A DNA stretch of 5,539 nucleotides from Planctomycetota bacterium. Its GTDB lineage: Bacteria > Planctomycetota > Phycisphaerae > Sedimentisphaerales > Anaerohalosphaeraceae. How positions within the stretch are numbered: position 1 is the first letter of the stretch; each line of letters opens with the position of its first letter. The notes under the pieces were generated by a model. That model was not told the DNA's origin. It saw only the letters and a list, made by a program, of their open reading frames with translations, and did no database searches. Positions 1-5,410 of this stretch are shown here, piece after piece. The stretch spans positions 1-5,539 of the forward strand of contig QNBS01000174.1 of the NCBI GenBank assembly GCA_003644175.1. Direction: 5' to 3'. A program made the position numbers and the translations under genes.

Positions 1-2
1 CC

Positions 3-95
3 AAGCTGCGCGGGCATTATCAGTATTATGGTGTCAGTGGCACTCTTGACACCGAAAGGCAAGAGAAACAGAGAAAACAAATGATACCTAAGTGA
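3..95 (+). pseudogene. C-terminal remnant of a group II intron-type reverse transcriptase/maturase (partial, probably truncated)
   Basis: The frame is open from the left edge and ends at a TGA at 93-95. Its first visible residues are KLRGHYQYYGVSG (bases 3-41), closely resembling the conserved segment after the reverse transcriptase core of group II intron-encoded proteins (LtrA-like), written from memory as KLRGHxQYYGVSGN. In that family several dozen further residues normally follow, with aromatic and basic motifs. Here only 17 unrelated, Gln/Lys/Arg-rich residues follow before the stop, so homology seems to end near base 41. I could not find the missing part in the other two forward frames, and no obvious intron domain V hairpin follows the stop. 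The simplest reading is a relic whose 3' end was deleted or replaced. Most of the gene lies outside the window, so the family call rests on 13 residues. Confidence 0.6.
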
Positions 96-141
96 AAGAC
101 CATAGTATGTCTACTCGACCAATTCCCGTCGAAACCCCCAA

Positions 142-216
142 TCTACATTCTACAATATACAATCCCTTGGCCCATTCCCAACCCAGCCAACAGCCAATCG
201 CCAACAGCCAAAAGCC
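142..216. repeat. Heptanucleotide repeat tract in one 7-nt register
   Basis: Bases 142-162 are three degenerate heptamers (tctacat, tctacaa, tatacaa). Bases 184-211 are four (cagccaa, cagccaa, tcgccaa, cagccaa), with a partial fifth to 216. The blocks start exactly 42 nt (6 x 7) apart, so they are in register. The middle 21 nt are only loosely periodic. On the minus strand most units take the form TTG followed by four bases (TTGGCTG, TTGTAGA, TTGTATA). Short heptamer repeats of this general kind are known in cyanobacteria (STRR) and, from memory, recur in environmental anaerobe genomes. Confidence 0.85.
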
Positions 217-291
217 GTTTTTACAAAACGAACCCAATTCCATGACACCCGAAGCAAACGCTAAGTCCTTGTGTACAAAGGGGTTATGGCG

Positions 292-311
292 AATCCGCCC
301 CAATCCGCCCC
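292..311. repeat. Perfect tandem decamer, two copies
   Basis: The decamer aatccgcccc occurs twice without a gap, at 292-301 and 302-311. It lies just after ggcg at 288-291, which can pair with cgcc at 296-299. It is probably low-complexity intergenic sequence with no assigned role. Confidence 0.8.
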
Positions 312-376
312 GGACTGCGCGATGCGTCTCAGGGCTCTGAAGGATATAAAACCTTTTATTACAATAACTTATAAAG

Positions 377-412
377 CCTCACAATGCGTGAGGAGTAAAT
401 ACCATTGGTATT
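377..412 (-). terminator. Two tandem stem-loops after the lipoprotein gene, possible terminator or 3' end element
   Basis: Two perfect 6-bp inverted repeats lie 16-51 nt past the lipoprotein stop codon on the minus strand. The first is AATACC/GGTATT (398-403 with 407-412, loop of 3). The second is CCTCAC/GTGAGG (377-382 with 388-393, loop of 5). The second is followed on the minus strand by AT-rich sequence (CTTTATAAGTTATTG) without a clean run of T, so it is a poor match to a classical intrinsic terminator. It may end or stabilise the operon transcript. Position supports the role better than sequence does. Confidence 0.4.
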
Positions 413-427
413 ATTCGCAAGCGAGCA

Positions 428-1138
428 TCAAGGAGCGGAAAAGCTCCTGTAATGGATTTGCAGCATCTTCTTATCTGTGATCGCGCCGGCTGCTCGCCGG
501 AAGATATCGATCTTGGTCGGGACGAAGATTTTGGCGTCCTCTAACCAGCGTATATTGTAGGCACGGGCGGTTGTGAGGGCGTCATTGGCGGTATTGTGGA
601 CCCACACAAAGTCAACCTCCCCATCGTCGGGAGACTGAAGAAGGGTTATGGTTGCCCCCTTTACAGCGCCTCCGGGGAGTTTAATGGGCAGGCGCCATTT
701 GCCGTCGATCCTGACCTGGTCGAGTTTTTCGCCTGATTCGGCGGTGTAGTAACCGGCCGATGCCCTGAATGCCGTGATTATTGCCAGGACGATGTCTCTG
801 TCAATAACGCCGGCAGGCGATTGATCCACTGTGGCGGCGGGTCCTGATGATTTATAGGCGCCGCCGGCTAATTGCCGGCGAAACGTGCCCTCAGGTTCAC
901 GAGCGGTTATATAAATGTCGCCCAAAGCAGGTCTTAAAATCTGCTTCTGCTCACTGAAGTAGTCGGCACCCTCACCGAGATAAAAGGTCACAATGCAGTG
1001 GGCGACGATCTCGGTTTTATTGCCCCCGGCGGCCGCCCAGGGCGCGGCAGTGTCGGTTGTCAGTGGGTCCTGACACCCGGCAAAAACCAGAAGCAGCCCG
1101 ACGATAGTCAATGCCGTTGTTTTGCGATTGATCTTCAT
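428..1138 (-). CDS. Predicted lipoprotein of unknown function
   Basis: The protein is 236 aa, and I recognise no family. Residues 1-22 form a lipoprotein signal peptide: a basic start (MKINRKTT), a hydrophobic stretch from about 9 to 19, and a lipobox ending FAGC with Cys22 as the predicted lipidated residue. The -3 residue is Phe, which is allowed but not the commonest. Mature positions +2 and +3 are Gln and Asp. The remaining 214 residues have no further membrane segment, one more Cys (Cys48), and a mix of beta-like stretches (about 45-55, 72-80, 141-153, 160-181) with a possible helix near 113-128. The ATG at 1138 is chosen because GAGGA sits 7 nt upstream and the signal peptide begins correctly there. 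In-frame GTG at 1162 and ATG at 1159 would add 8 charged residues before the signal. The gene starts 20 nt after the PFOR stop, suggesting one transcript. It should act at the cell envelope, and no link to pyruvate metabolism is visible. Confidence 0.82.
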   Translation of the reverse strand: MKINRKTTALTIVGLLLVFAGCQDPLTTDTAAPWAAAGGNKTEIVAHCIVTFYLGEGADYFSEQKQILRPALGDIYITAREPEGTFRRQLAGGAYKSSGPAATVDQSPAGVIDRDIVLAIITAFRASAGYYTAESGEKLDQVRIDGKWRLPIKLPGGAVKGATITLLQSPDDGEVDFVWVHNTANDALTTARAYNIRWLEDAKIFVPTKIDIFRRAAGAITDKKMLQIHYRSFSAP

Positions 1139-1145
1139 TTCAGCA

Positions 1146-1150
1146 TCCTC
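1146..1150 (-). promoter_or_regulatory. Ribosome binding site of the lipoprotein gene
   Basis: The minus strand reads GAGGA at 1150-1146, 7 nt before the ATG at 1138. It falls entirely between the PFOR stop (1161-1159) and this ATG. This decides the start codon in favour of 1138 over the GTG at 1162, whose first bases overlap the PFOR stop codon. Confidence 0.7.
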
Positions 1151-1158
1151 TTCACGCA

Positions 1159-4100
1159 TCACGGATTGGCCAGTTTTTCGAGCCTTGCATATCCGGCGGC
1201 GACGTCGGCTTTTGCGGCCCCCATCAGCTGCGCGGCAAGATCGGGCCTGGACTGTCGCAGCGTGCGATATCTGTTTTCACCATAGGCATATTCTTCAAAG
1301 TCGCCCGTCGGCGGCTTGGAGTCAAGCTGGAACGGGTTCTTGCCCTCGGCGGCGATCCTGGGGTCAAAGCGGTACAGGGGCCAATAGCCGCAGGCGACGG
1401 CCTTTTTCTGTTCCACGGTGCCGTTGGCAAGATTAAAACCGTGGGCGATACAGTGGGCATAGGCGATAATCAGCGACGGGCCGTCGTAGCTTTCGGCTTC
1501 GACGAATGCCTTGACCATCTGGTTCGGGTTGGCGCCGTAAGCAACCTTGGCGACATAGATATTACCGTATGTCATCGTGATCACGCCGAGGTCCTTCTTG
1601 GCCATGTTCTTTCCGGCGGCGGCGAACTTGGCGACGGCGGCCCTCGGCGTCGCCTTGGACATCTGCCCGCCGGTATTGGAATACACTTCCGTATCCATCA
1701 CGAGGACGTTGACGTTGGATCCGCCGGCTAATACGTGGTCAAGACCGCCGTAGCCGATATCATACGCCCAGCCGTCCCCGCCGACAATCCAAACGCTTTT
1801 CTTGACGAGATAATCGGCAACGCCGAGCAGTCGTTTGCATTCGTCGCAGTTGCTCTTGGTGCACTGGGCCTTGAGTTGATCGATCAGCCCGCGTTGGGCC
1901 TCGATGCCGTCCTGCGTGTTCTGTGTGGACATGCCGGCGGTGATCCGGTCGGCCAGGCCCTTGTCGACACAACCGGCGGCGACAACCTTGTCGAGGAGTT
2001 CGAGTGCATAGCCGCTGAACTTATCGATCGCCAATCGCATTCCCATGCCGAACTCGGCGTTGTCCTCGAAGAGACTGTTCTGCCACGCCGGTCCTCTGCC
2101 GTCGGGTCGCGTGGTGTAGGGCGTCGTGGGCAGGTTTCCACCGTAGATGGACGAGCAGCCCGTTGCGTTTGCGATGACGGCTCTGTCGCCGAACAATTGT
2201 GAGACGAGCTTGACATAAGGCGTCTCGCCGCAGCCGGCGCAGGCCCCGCAATACTCAAACAGAGGTGGTATGAACTGGCTGCCCTTGACGCTGTTGCGTT
2301 TGAACTTTGTCGGGTCCGTATCGGGAATCGACAGGAAGTATTTGTAGTTTTCGCGTTCAGACAAACGCAGAGGTTCCTGCAGGGTCATGTTGATGGCCTT
2401 CTTGCCGGTCGGCTTCTTTTCGGCGTCGCGTTCCTGACCCGGGCAGTTGACCACGCAGGCGCCGCAGCCGGTGCAATCCTCCGGCGCGACCTGAACGGTA
2501 AACTTCATGCCCGCCAGATCCTTGCCTTTTGCCTCGGTGCTCTGGAAGGTTTCCGGTGCATCGCCTGCGTACTTGCCGTCGTAGGCCTTGATGCGGATCG
2601 TGCCGTGCGGACAGACCAACGAGCACTGGCCGCACTGGATGCACAACTCGGGGACCCACCGCGGGATGTTGACGGCGATGTTGCGTTTTTCGTATTGTGT
2701 TGTTCCAACGGGGAACCGCCCGTCGACAGGCATCTGGCTGACCTTGATGTTGTCGCCGCGCCCGGCCATGATCTCGCCGAGGACCTCCCTGACGAACTCG
2801 GGTGCGTCGTCCGGAACGGCCTTTGCCATATGCAGTTTGCTCGTCGCCGCCGAGGGAACTTCAACTTCGAAAACTTTGTCGAGCGCCGCATCGACGGCGG
2901 CGTTGTTCATGTTGACGATTTTTTCGCCCTTTTTACCGTAGCTCTTCTGGATGGCGTCTTTGATTGCGGTTACCGCCTCGTCGATCCCAATAACGCCGCT
3001 GATCTTGAAGAACGCCGTCTGCATGATGACGTTGATTCGTGCGCCCAGCCCTAAGTCCTGCGCGATGCTGATGGCGTCGATAACGTAGAACCTGACTTTT
3101 TTATCGATCATCTGCTGCTGGACTTCCGCCGGCAGCGTATCCCAGACCTCGTCCTTTGCGTGAAGGCTGGTCAGCAGAAAGACGCCGCCCGGCTTGAGCG
3201 ACGACAGCATGTCGTACTTTTCCAGAAAGCTGGGGTTGTGGCAGGCGACGAAATCGGCCTGCTTGATGAGATAGGGCTTGCGGATCAGTTCCTTGCCGAA
3301 TCGCAGATGCGAAACGGTAATGGCGCCGGCCTTCTTGGAGTCGTAGACGAAGTAGCCCTGGGCGTAGTTGTCGGTGAGTTCGCCGATGATCTTGATGGAG
3401 TTTTTGTTCGCGCCCACAGTTCCATCCGAGCCCAGACCGAAGAACATCGCGCCGTAAACGCTGGTCTCAATATCAAAGGATGTATCAATATCGACACTGG
3501 TGTTTGTGATGTCGTCGTTAATGCCGACGGTGAACTCCTGTTTAGGCTCAGAGGCGTCGAGATTGTCTAATACCGCCTTGACCGAGGCCGGCGTAAATTC
3601 CTTTGAGCCTAAGCCGAATCGACCGCCGACAATGAGCGGGTATTTCTCAAACGCCGTCGCCTTTGCGCCCATGGCCTCGCCGATAGCGGTGCGAACATCC
3701 ATATACAGCGGCTCGCCCGGAGCGCCGGCTTCCTTGGTCCGGTCGAGAACGGCTATTTTGGTTACGGTTTTGGGAAGGGCCTCGATGAAATGCTTGACGC
3801 TGAACGGCCTGAACAGCCGCACCTTGACGACGCCGACCTTTTCGCCCTGTGCCGTGAGGTGGTCGACGGTCTCGTGGACCGTATCCATGCCCGAGCCCAT
3901 CAGGATGATTACCTTCTCGGCGTCCGCCGCCCCGATATAGTCGAACAGGCGATAACGTCTGCCGACGATTTTCTCGAATTTCGCCATCGTCTCGGCGACG
4001 ATCTGCGGTGTGTCGCGATAGAACTTATTGACGGTTTCACGGCCCTGGAAGTAGACGTCCGGGTTCTGAGCCGTCCCGCCTATGGTGGGTCGGTCCGGCG

Positions 4101-4725
4101 TAAGCGCCCTTGCCCGGTGGGCCGCGATGAGGTTCTCGTCGATCATGGCTCGCATGTCGTCGAACGACAGTTCCTCGACCTTCTGAACCTCGTGGCTGGT
4201 CCTGAAGCCGTCGAAGAAGTGCAAAAACGGTATCCGCGACGCCAACGTCGCCTGCTGTGCGATCAGCGGCATATCCATGCACTCCTGCACACTTCCGGAG
4301 CAGAGCATGGCAAAGCCTGTCTGCCTGATGGACATTGTATCGGAATGGTCGCCGAATATGCTAAGCGCTCCGCACGCCAACGACCTTGACGCGACGTGGA
4401 ACACAGTCGGCGTCAGTTCGCCGGCGAGACGATACATCGTCGGGATCATCAGCAACAGCCCCTGTGAGGCGGTGAACGTGCTGACCAGCGCCCCGGAAAC
4501 CAGCGCGCCGTGGATAGCGCCGGCGGCGCCGCCTTCGGACTGCATCTCGGTTACCGACGGAATCGTACCCCATATATTCATCTGGCCGGCAGCGCTCTTG
4601 GCGTCGGCGATTTCGCCCATCGCCGAGCTTGGCGTGATCGGATATATCGCAATAATCTCGTTGGTGGCATGAGCCACATGAGTAACGGCCGAATTGCCGT
4701 CAATCGTTACCATCTTACGTTTCAT
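1159..4725 (-). CDS. nifJ: Pyruvate:ferredoxin (flavodoxin) oxidoreductase, single-chain
   Basis: This complete 1188-aa enzyme (EC 1.2.7.1) converts pyruvate, CoA and oxidised ferredoxin reversibly to acetyl-CoA, CO2 and reduced ferredoxin in the cytoplasm. Active-site residues align with the Desulfovibrio africanus numbering: Thr31 in YPITPSS, Glu64 in EMQSEGGA and Arg114 in VASRS. The domains follow the usual order: domain I about 1-258, domain II about 259-415, CoA-binding domain III about 416-630 (GTVGANK at 435-441, GLGARIN from 559), a linker, a two-cluster ferredoxin domain about 671-790, and domain VI to the end. The [4Fe-4S] ligands are Cys695/698/701/705 and Cys751/754/757/761. The proximal cluster is Cys829/832/857/1092. 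Thiamine diphosphate binding is shown by Glu834, GGDGWAYDIG from 982 and DTEVYSNTGGQ at 1011-1021. The start at 4725 has GGAGA 5 nt upstream and matches the family N-terminus. An upstream start at 4812 would translate the leader hairpin. The C-terminal extension of the D. africanus enzyme is absent. All catalytic residues I checked are intact. Confidence 0.98.
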   Translation of the reverse strand: MKRKMVTIDGNSAVTHVAHATNEIIAIYPITPSSAMGEIADAKSAAGQMNIWGTIPSVTEMQSEGGAAGAIHGALVSGALVSTFTASQGLLLMIPTMYRLAGELTPTVFHVASRSLACGALSIFGDHSDTMSIRQTGFAMLCSGSVQECMDMPLIAQQATLASRIPFLHFFDGFRTSHEVQKVEELSFDDMRAMIDENLIAAHRARALTPDRPTIGGTAQNPDVYFQGRETVNKFYRDTPQIVAETMAKFEKIVGRRYRLFDYIGAADAEKVIILMGSGMDTVHETVDHLTAQGEKVGVVKVRLFRPFSVKHFIEALPKTVTKIAVLDRTKEAGAPGEPLYMDVRTAIGEAMGAKATAFEKYPLIVGGRFGLGSKEFTPASVKAVLDNLDASEPKQEFTVGINDDITNTSVDIDTSFDIETSVYGAMFFGLGSDGTVGANKNSIKIIGELTDNYAQGYFVYDSKKAGAITVSHLRFGKELIRKPYLIKQADFVACHNPSFLEKYDMLSSLKPGGVFLLTSLHAKDEVWDTLPAEVQQQMIDKKVRFYVIDAISIAQDLGLGARINVIMQTAFFKISGVIGIDEAVTAIKDAIQKSYGKKGEKIVNMNNAAVDAALDKVFEVEVPSAATSKLHMAKAVPDDAPEFVREVLGEIMAGRGDNIKVSQMPVDGRFPVGTTQYEKRNIAVNIPRWVPELCIQCGQCSLVCPHGTIRIKAYDGKYAGDAPETFQSTEAKGKDLAGMKFTVQVAPEDCTGCGACVVNCPGQERDAEKKPTGKKAINMTLQEPLRLSERENYKYFLSIPDTDPTKFKRNSVKGSQFIPPLFEYCGACAGCGETPYVKLVSQLFGDRAVIANATGCSSIYGGNLPTTPYTTRPDGRGPAWQNSLFEDNAEFGMGMRLAIDKFSGYALELLDKVVAAGCVDKGLADRITAGMSTQNTQDGIEAQRGLIDQLKAQCTKSNCDECKRLLGVADYLVKKSVWIVGGDGWAYDIGYGGLDHVLAGGSNVNVLVMDTEVYSNTGGQMSKATPRAAVAKFAAAGKNMAKKDLGVITMTYGNIYVAKVAYGANPNQMVKAFVEAESYDGPSLIIAYAHCIAHGFNLANGTVEQKKAVACGYWPLYRFDPRIAAEGKNPFQLDSKPPTGDFEEYAYGENRYRTLRQSRPDLAAQLMGAAKADVAAGYARLEKLANP

Positions 4726-4730
4726 AAATC

Positions 4731-4735
4731 TCTCC
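4731..4735 (-). promoter_or_regulatory. Ribosome binding site of the PFOR gene
   Basis: The minus strand reads GGAGAG then ATTT and the ATG at 4725-4723, so GGAGA (4735-4731) lies 5 nt before the start. This supports starting at 4725. A second in-frame ATG four codons later (4713-4711) has no comparable site. Confidence 0.75.
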
Positions 4736-4760
4736 GTGACAATAGAATAGTAAAGCCTTC

Positions 4761-4804
4761 TGCAAAATTGCGATTTGGCATACATGTCAAATCGCAATTT
4801 TGCA
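4761..4804 (-). promoter_or_regulatory. Long near-perfect hairpin in the PFOR leader, operator or 5' UTR stem-loop
   Basis: The 17-nt arm tgcaaaattgcgatttg (4761-4777) is the exact reverse complement of 4788-4804. The inner 10 nt extend the stem by a G-T, a C-G and an A-T pair, leaving a 4-nt loop (4781-4784). The inverted repeat ends 35 nt before the PFOR start codon. On the minus strand a perfect -35 consensus TTGACA lies at 4790-4785, spanning the loop edge. The sequence 17 nt further on (TTTTGC) is a poor -10. A TACTAT at 4752-4747 is a better -10 but has no -35 at normal distance. The element could be a DNA operator over the promoter, an RNA stem in the leader, or the relic of a palindromic mobile element. 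No run of T follows on either strand, which argues against a terminator. Confidence 0.6.
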
Positions 4805-4834
4805 CAACTCATAGACTAAAAAACCGCCCTTGAA

Positions 4835-4847
4835 CCTGCCCGGCAGG
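4835..4847. repeat. Short GC palindrome upstream of the PFOR leader
   Basis: CCTGCC (4835-4840) and GGCAGG (4842-4847) are a perfect inverted repeat around one base. On the minus strand the sequence continues to a run of six T at 4823-4818, but 11 nt lie between, too far for a standard intrinsic terminator. Its role is unknown. Confidence 0.5.
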
Positions 4848-4895
4848 CCAAAACAAAGCATTCCAGCAAATTTCACCCAATCGTACATGGCTCTT

Positions 4896-4923
4896 GTCAT
4901 TCCCGCGAAAGCGCCGAATCCAG
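4896..4923. repeat. Degenerate copy of a widespread palindromic dispersed repeat (gtcattcccgcgaaagcg type)
   Basis: From memory, the stretch matches a dispersed bacterial repeat of the form gtcattcccgcgaaagcg, then ggaatccag, whose intact copy folds into a perfect stem with a GAAA loop. Here the right arm reads gcgccgaatcc, so only ATTC/GAAT and CGC/GCG still pair around the GAAA tetraloop. It appears to be a decayed copy. Confidence 0.55.
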
Positions 4924-4946
4924 AATAAATCAGTTTCCGCCGAAGA

Positions 4947-4973
4947 GCCTGCCCTGAGCGTAGACGAACGGGC
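4947..4973. repeat. Second dispersed repeat (gcctgccctgagcgtagacgaa type)
   Basis: The stretch resembles, from memory, a repeat found across many environmental genomes (reverse complement: ttcgactacgctcagggcaggc). GCCC (4951-4954) can pair with GGGC (4970-4973). It lies 23 nt from the other dispersed repeat, so the region may be a sink for such elements. Confidence 0.5.
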
Positions 4974-5001
4974 GGTTTCCGGTTTCTTCGCGACGCATAG
5001 C

Positions 5002-5020
5002 TGAAATACTACGCATTTCA
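5002..5020. repeat. Small inverted repeat TGAAAT/ATTTCA
   Basis: TGAAAT (5002-5007) and ATTTCA (5015-5020) are perfect complements around a 7-nt loop. The stem is weak and AT-rich, and I assign no function. Confidence 0.4.
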
Positions 5021-5162
5021 TAATAAGAACCCGCCTTATAACATGTCCAAAACCCGCCGGCAACTAATTTTCCCCAAATAGTCCCACAATACAACGACCA
5101 AAACCCAAAATTGTGCGAAAAACAACCACAAAAACCACTCCGTGGCAATTTGGCAGGCACAG

Positions 5163-5225
5163 ATCGCAAAGTATCGGCTTTAAAGGTGCGATAATCAGCA
5201 AAACCCTTGCCGCTGATTGCCAGCG
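5163..5225. repeat. Run of contiguous and competing inverted repeats
   Basis: ATCGCA (5163-5168) pairs with TGCGAT (5187-5192). Directly adjoining, AATCAGC (5193-5199) pairs with GCTGATT (5212-5218). A third pair, CGCTG/CAGCG (5211-5215 with 5221-5225), overlaps the second and competes with it. No gene borders the cluster, so it could be an untranslated structured RNA, a decayed mobile element end, or chance. Confidence 0.4.
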
Positions 5226-5374
5226 AGTCATGACGCCAACTTCGCGGGACTGCCGGTGTTGGGGCGTTGTGATGGAGGATGGATGTGGGGATGCGTCAGG
5301 GGCATAGCGAATGTGCGCGGCGGTGGGATGTGCGTACAGAAATAGGTTGGAGGAGGTCAAACTGTAAAACGGAT

Positions 5375-5403
5375 TTGTCCAATTCACGCTGAACCAGTAT
5401 ACT
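5375..5403 (+). promoter_or_regulatory. Candidate sigma70-type promoter, plus strand
   Basis: TTGTCC (5375-5380, 4 of 6 to the TTGACA consensus) lies 17 nt before TATACT (5398-5403, 5 of 6 to TATAAT). This would start transcription near 5410, pointing right out of the window. The -10 is inside a perfect palindrome, CCAGTATACTGG (5394-5405), so a repressor could cover it. The minus-strand reading of the same palindrome has no -35 match at normal spacing. Confidence 0.4.
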
Positions 5404-5405
5404 GG
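5394..5405. promoter_or_regulatory. Perfect 12-bp palindrome over the candidate -10 box
   Basis: CCAGTATACTGG is its own reverse complement, and its centre lies inside the TATACT of the candidate promoter. A short DNA palindrome placed there is typical of a repressor operator, but I recognise no regulator for it. Confidence 0.35.
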
Positions 5406-5410
5406 GACAC

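Larger units (their letters stand above)
96..427. other. Gene-free repeat-rich interval
   Basis: I see no convincing gene here. Frames of 69 to 82 codons exist on both strands, but they read through the heptamer repeats, lack good ribosome binding sites and resemble no family I know. The interval holds the 7-nt-period tract, a tandem decamer and two hairpins beyond the lipoprotein stop. It separates the plus-strand reverse transcriptase remnant from the converging minus-strand operon. It is clearly more AT-rich and lower in complexity than the PFOR gene. Confidence 0.7.
4830..5374. other. Gene-free interval with decayed dispersed repeats and short inverted repeats
   Basis: I see no convincing gene. 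The longest minus-strand frames (5064-5387, 4930-5169, 4809-5063) start in low-complexity sequence, lack good ribosome binding sites and read through dispersed repeats. The interval holds two generic palindromic repeats (4896-4923 and 4947-4973), several inverted repeats, an A/C-rich stretch at about 5060-5140 and a G-rich stretch at about 5255-5330 on the plus strand (GGGG at 5261, 5287 and 5299). It separates the PFOR leader from the plus-strand promoter candidate at 5375. Confidence 0.65.

Noticed and set aside
142..216. CRISPR array
   Set aside because: The period is 7 nt, with no 25-40 nt repeats, no spacers and no cas genes.
88..340. Overlapping frames of 71 and 82 codons on opposite strands
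   Set aside because: Both translate the heptamer tract and flanking low-complexity sequence, with no convincing ribosome binding site. The minus-strand WLLAIG-type peptide is a product of the repeat.
1139..1162. Lipoprotein start at GTG 1162 or ATG 1159
   Set aside because: These starts add a charged stretch before the signal peptide, and the GAGGA site fits the ATG at 1138. The GTG overlap with the PFOR stop could still help translational coupling.
1441..4389. Long plus-strand frames opposite PFOR (1735-2202, 2605-3054, 3790-4389 and others)
   Set aside because: They are antisense shadows caused by the strong GC bias at third codon positions of PFOR. Their Arg/Asp/Gly/Val-rich translations match no family, while the minus-strand frame is a complete enzyme.
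4726..4812. N-terminal extension of PFOR to a start at 4812
   Set aside because: It would translate the 44-nt hairpin, adds 29 residues absent from the family, and has no better ribosome binding site than the GGAGA before 4725. Thr31, Glu64 and Arg114 number correctly only from 4725.
4818..4847. Intrinsic terminator made of the GC palindrome and the run of six T on the minus strand
   Set aside because: The stem and T-run are separated by 11 nt, and no minus-strand gene lies just upstream that would need it.
5113..5307. Plus-strand frame of 64 codons
   Set aside because: It begins in A/C-rich low-complexity DNA, has no SD sequence and crosses the competing hairpins. It looks spurious.
5349..5364. 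Strong SD-like GGAGGAGGT followed by a gene start
   Set aside because: No ATG, GTG or TTG lies at a suitable distance downstream, only a CTG, and the frame from there stops at once (TAA at 5365-5367).
4809..5387. Minus-strand frames 5064-5387 (107 codons), 4930-5169 and 4809-5063
   Set aside because: They run through dispersed repeats, have odd composition and no supporting ribosome binding sites. The 107-codon frame would begin just left of the candidate plus-strand promoter and matches no family I know.
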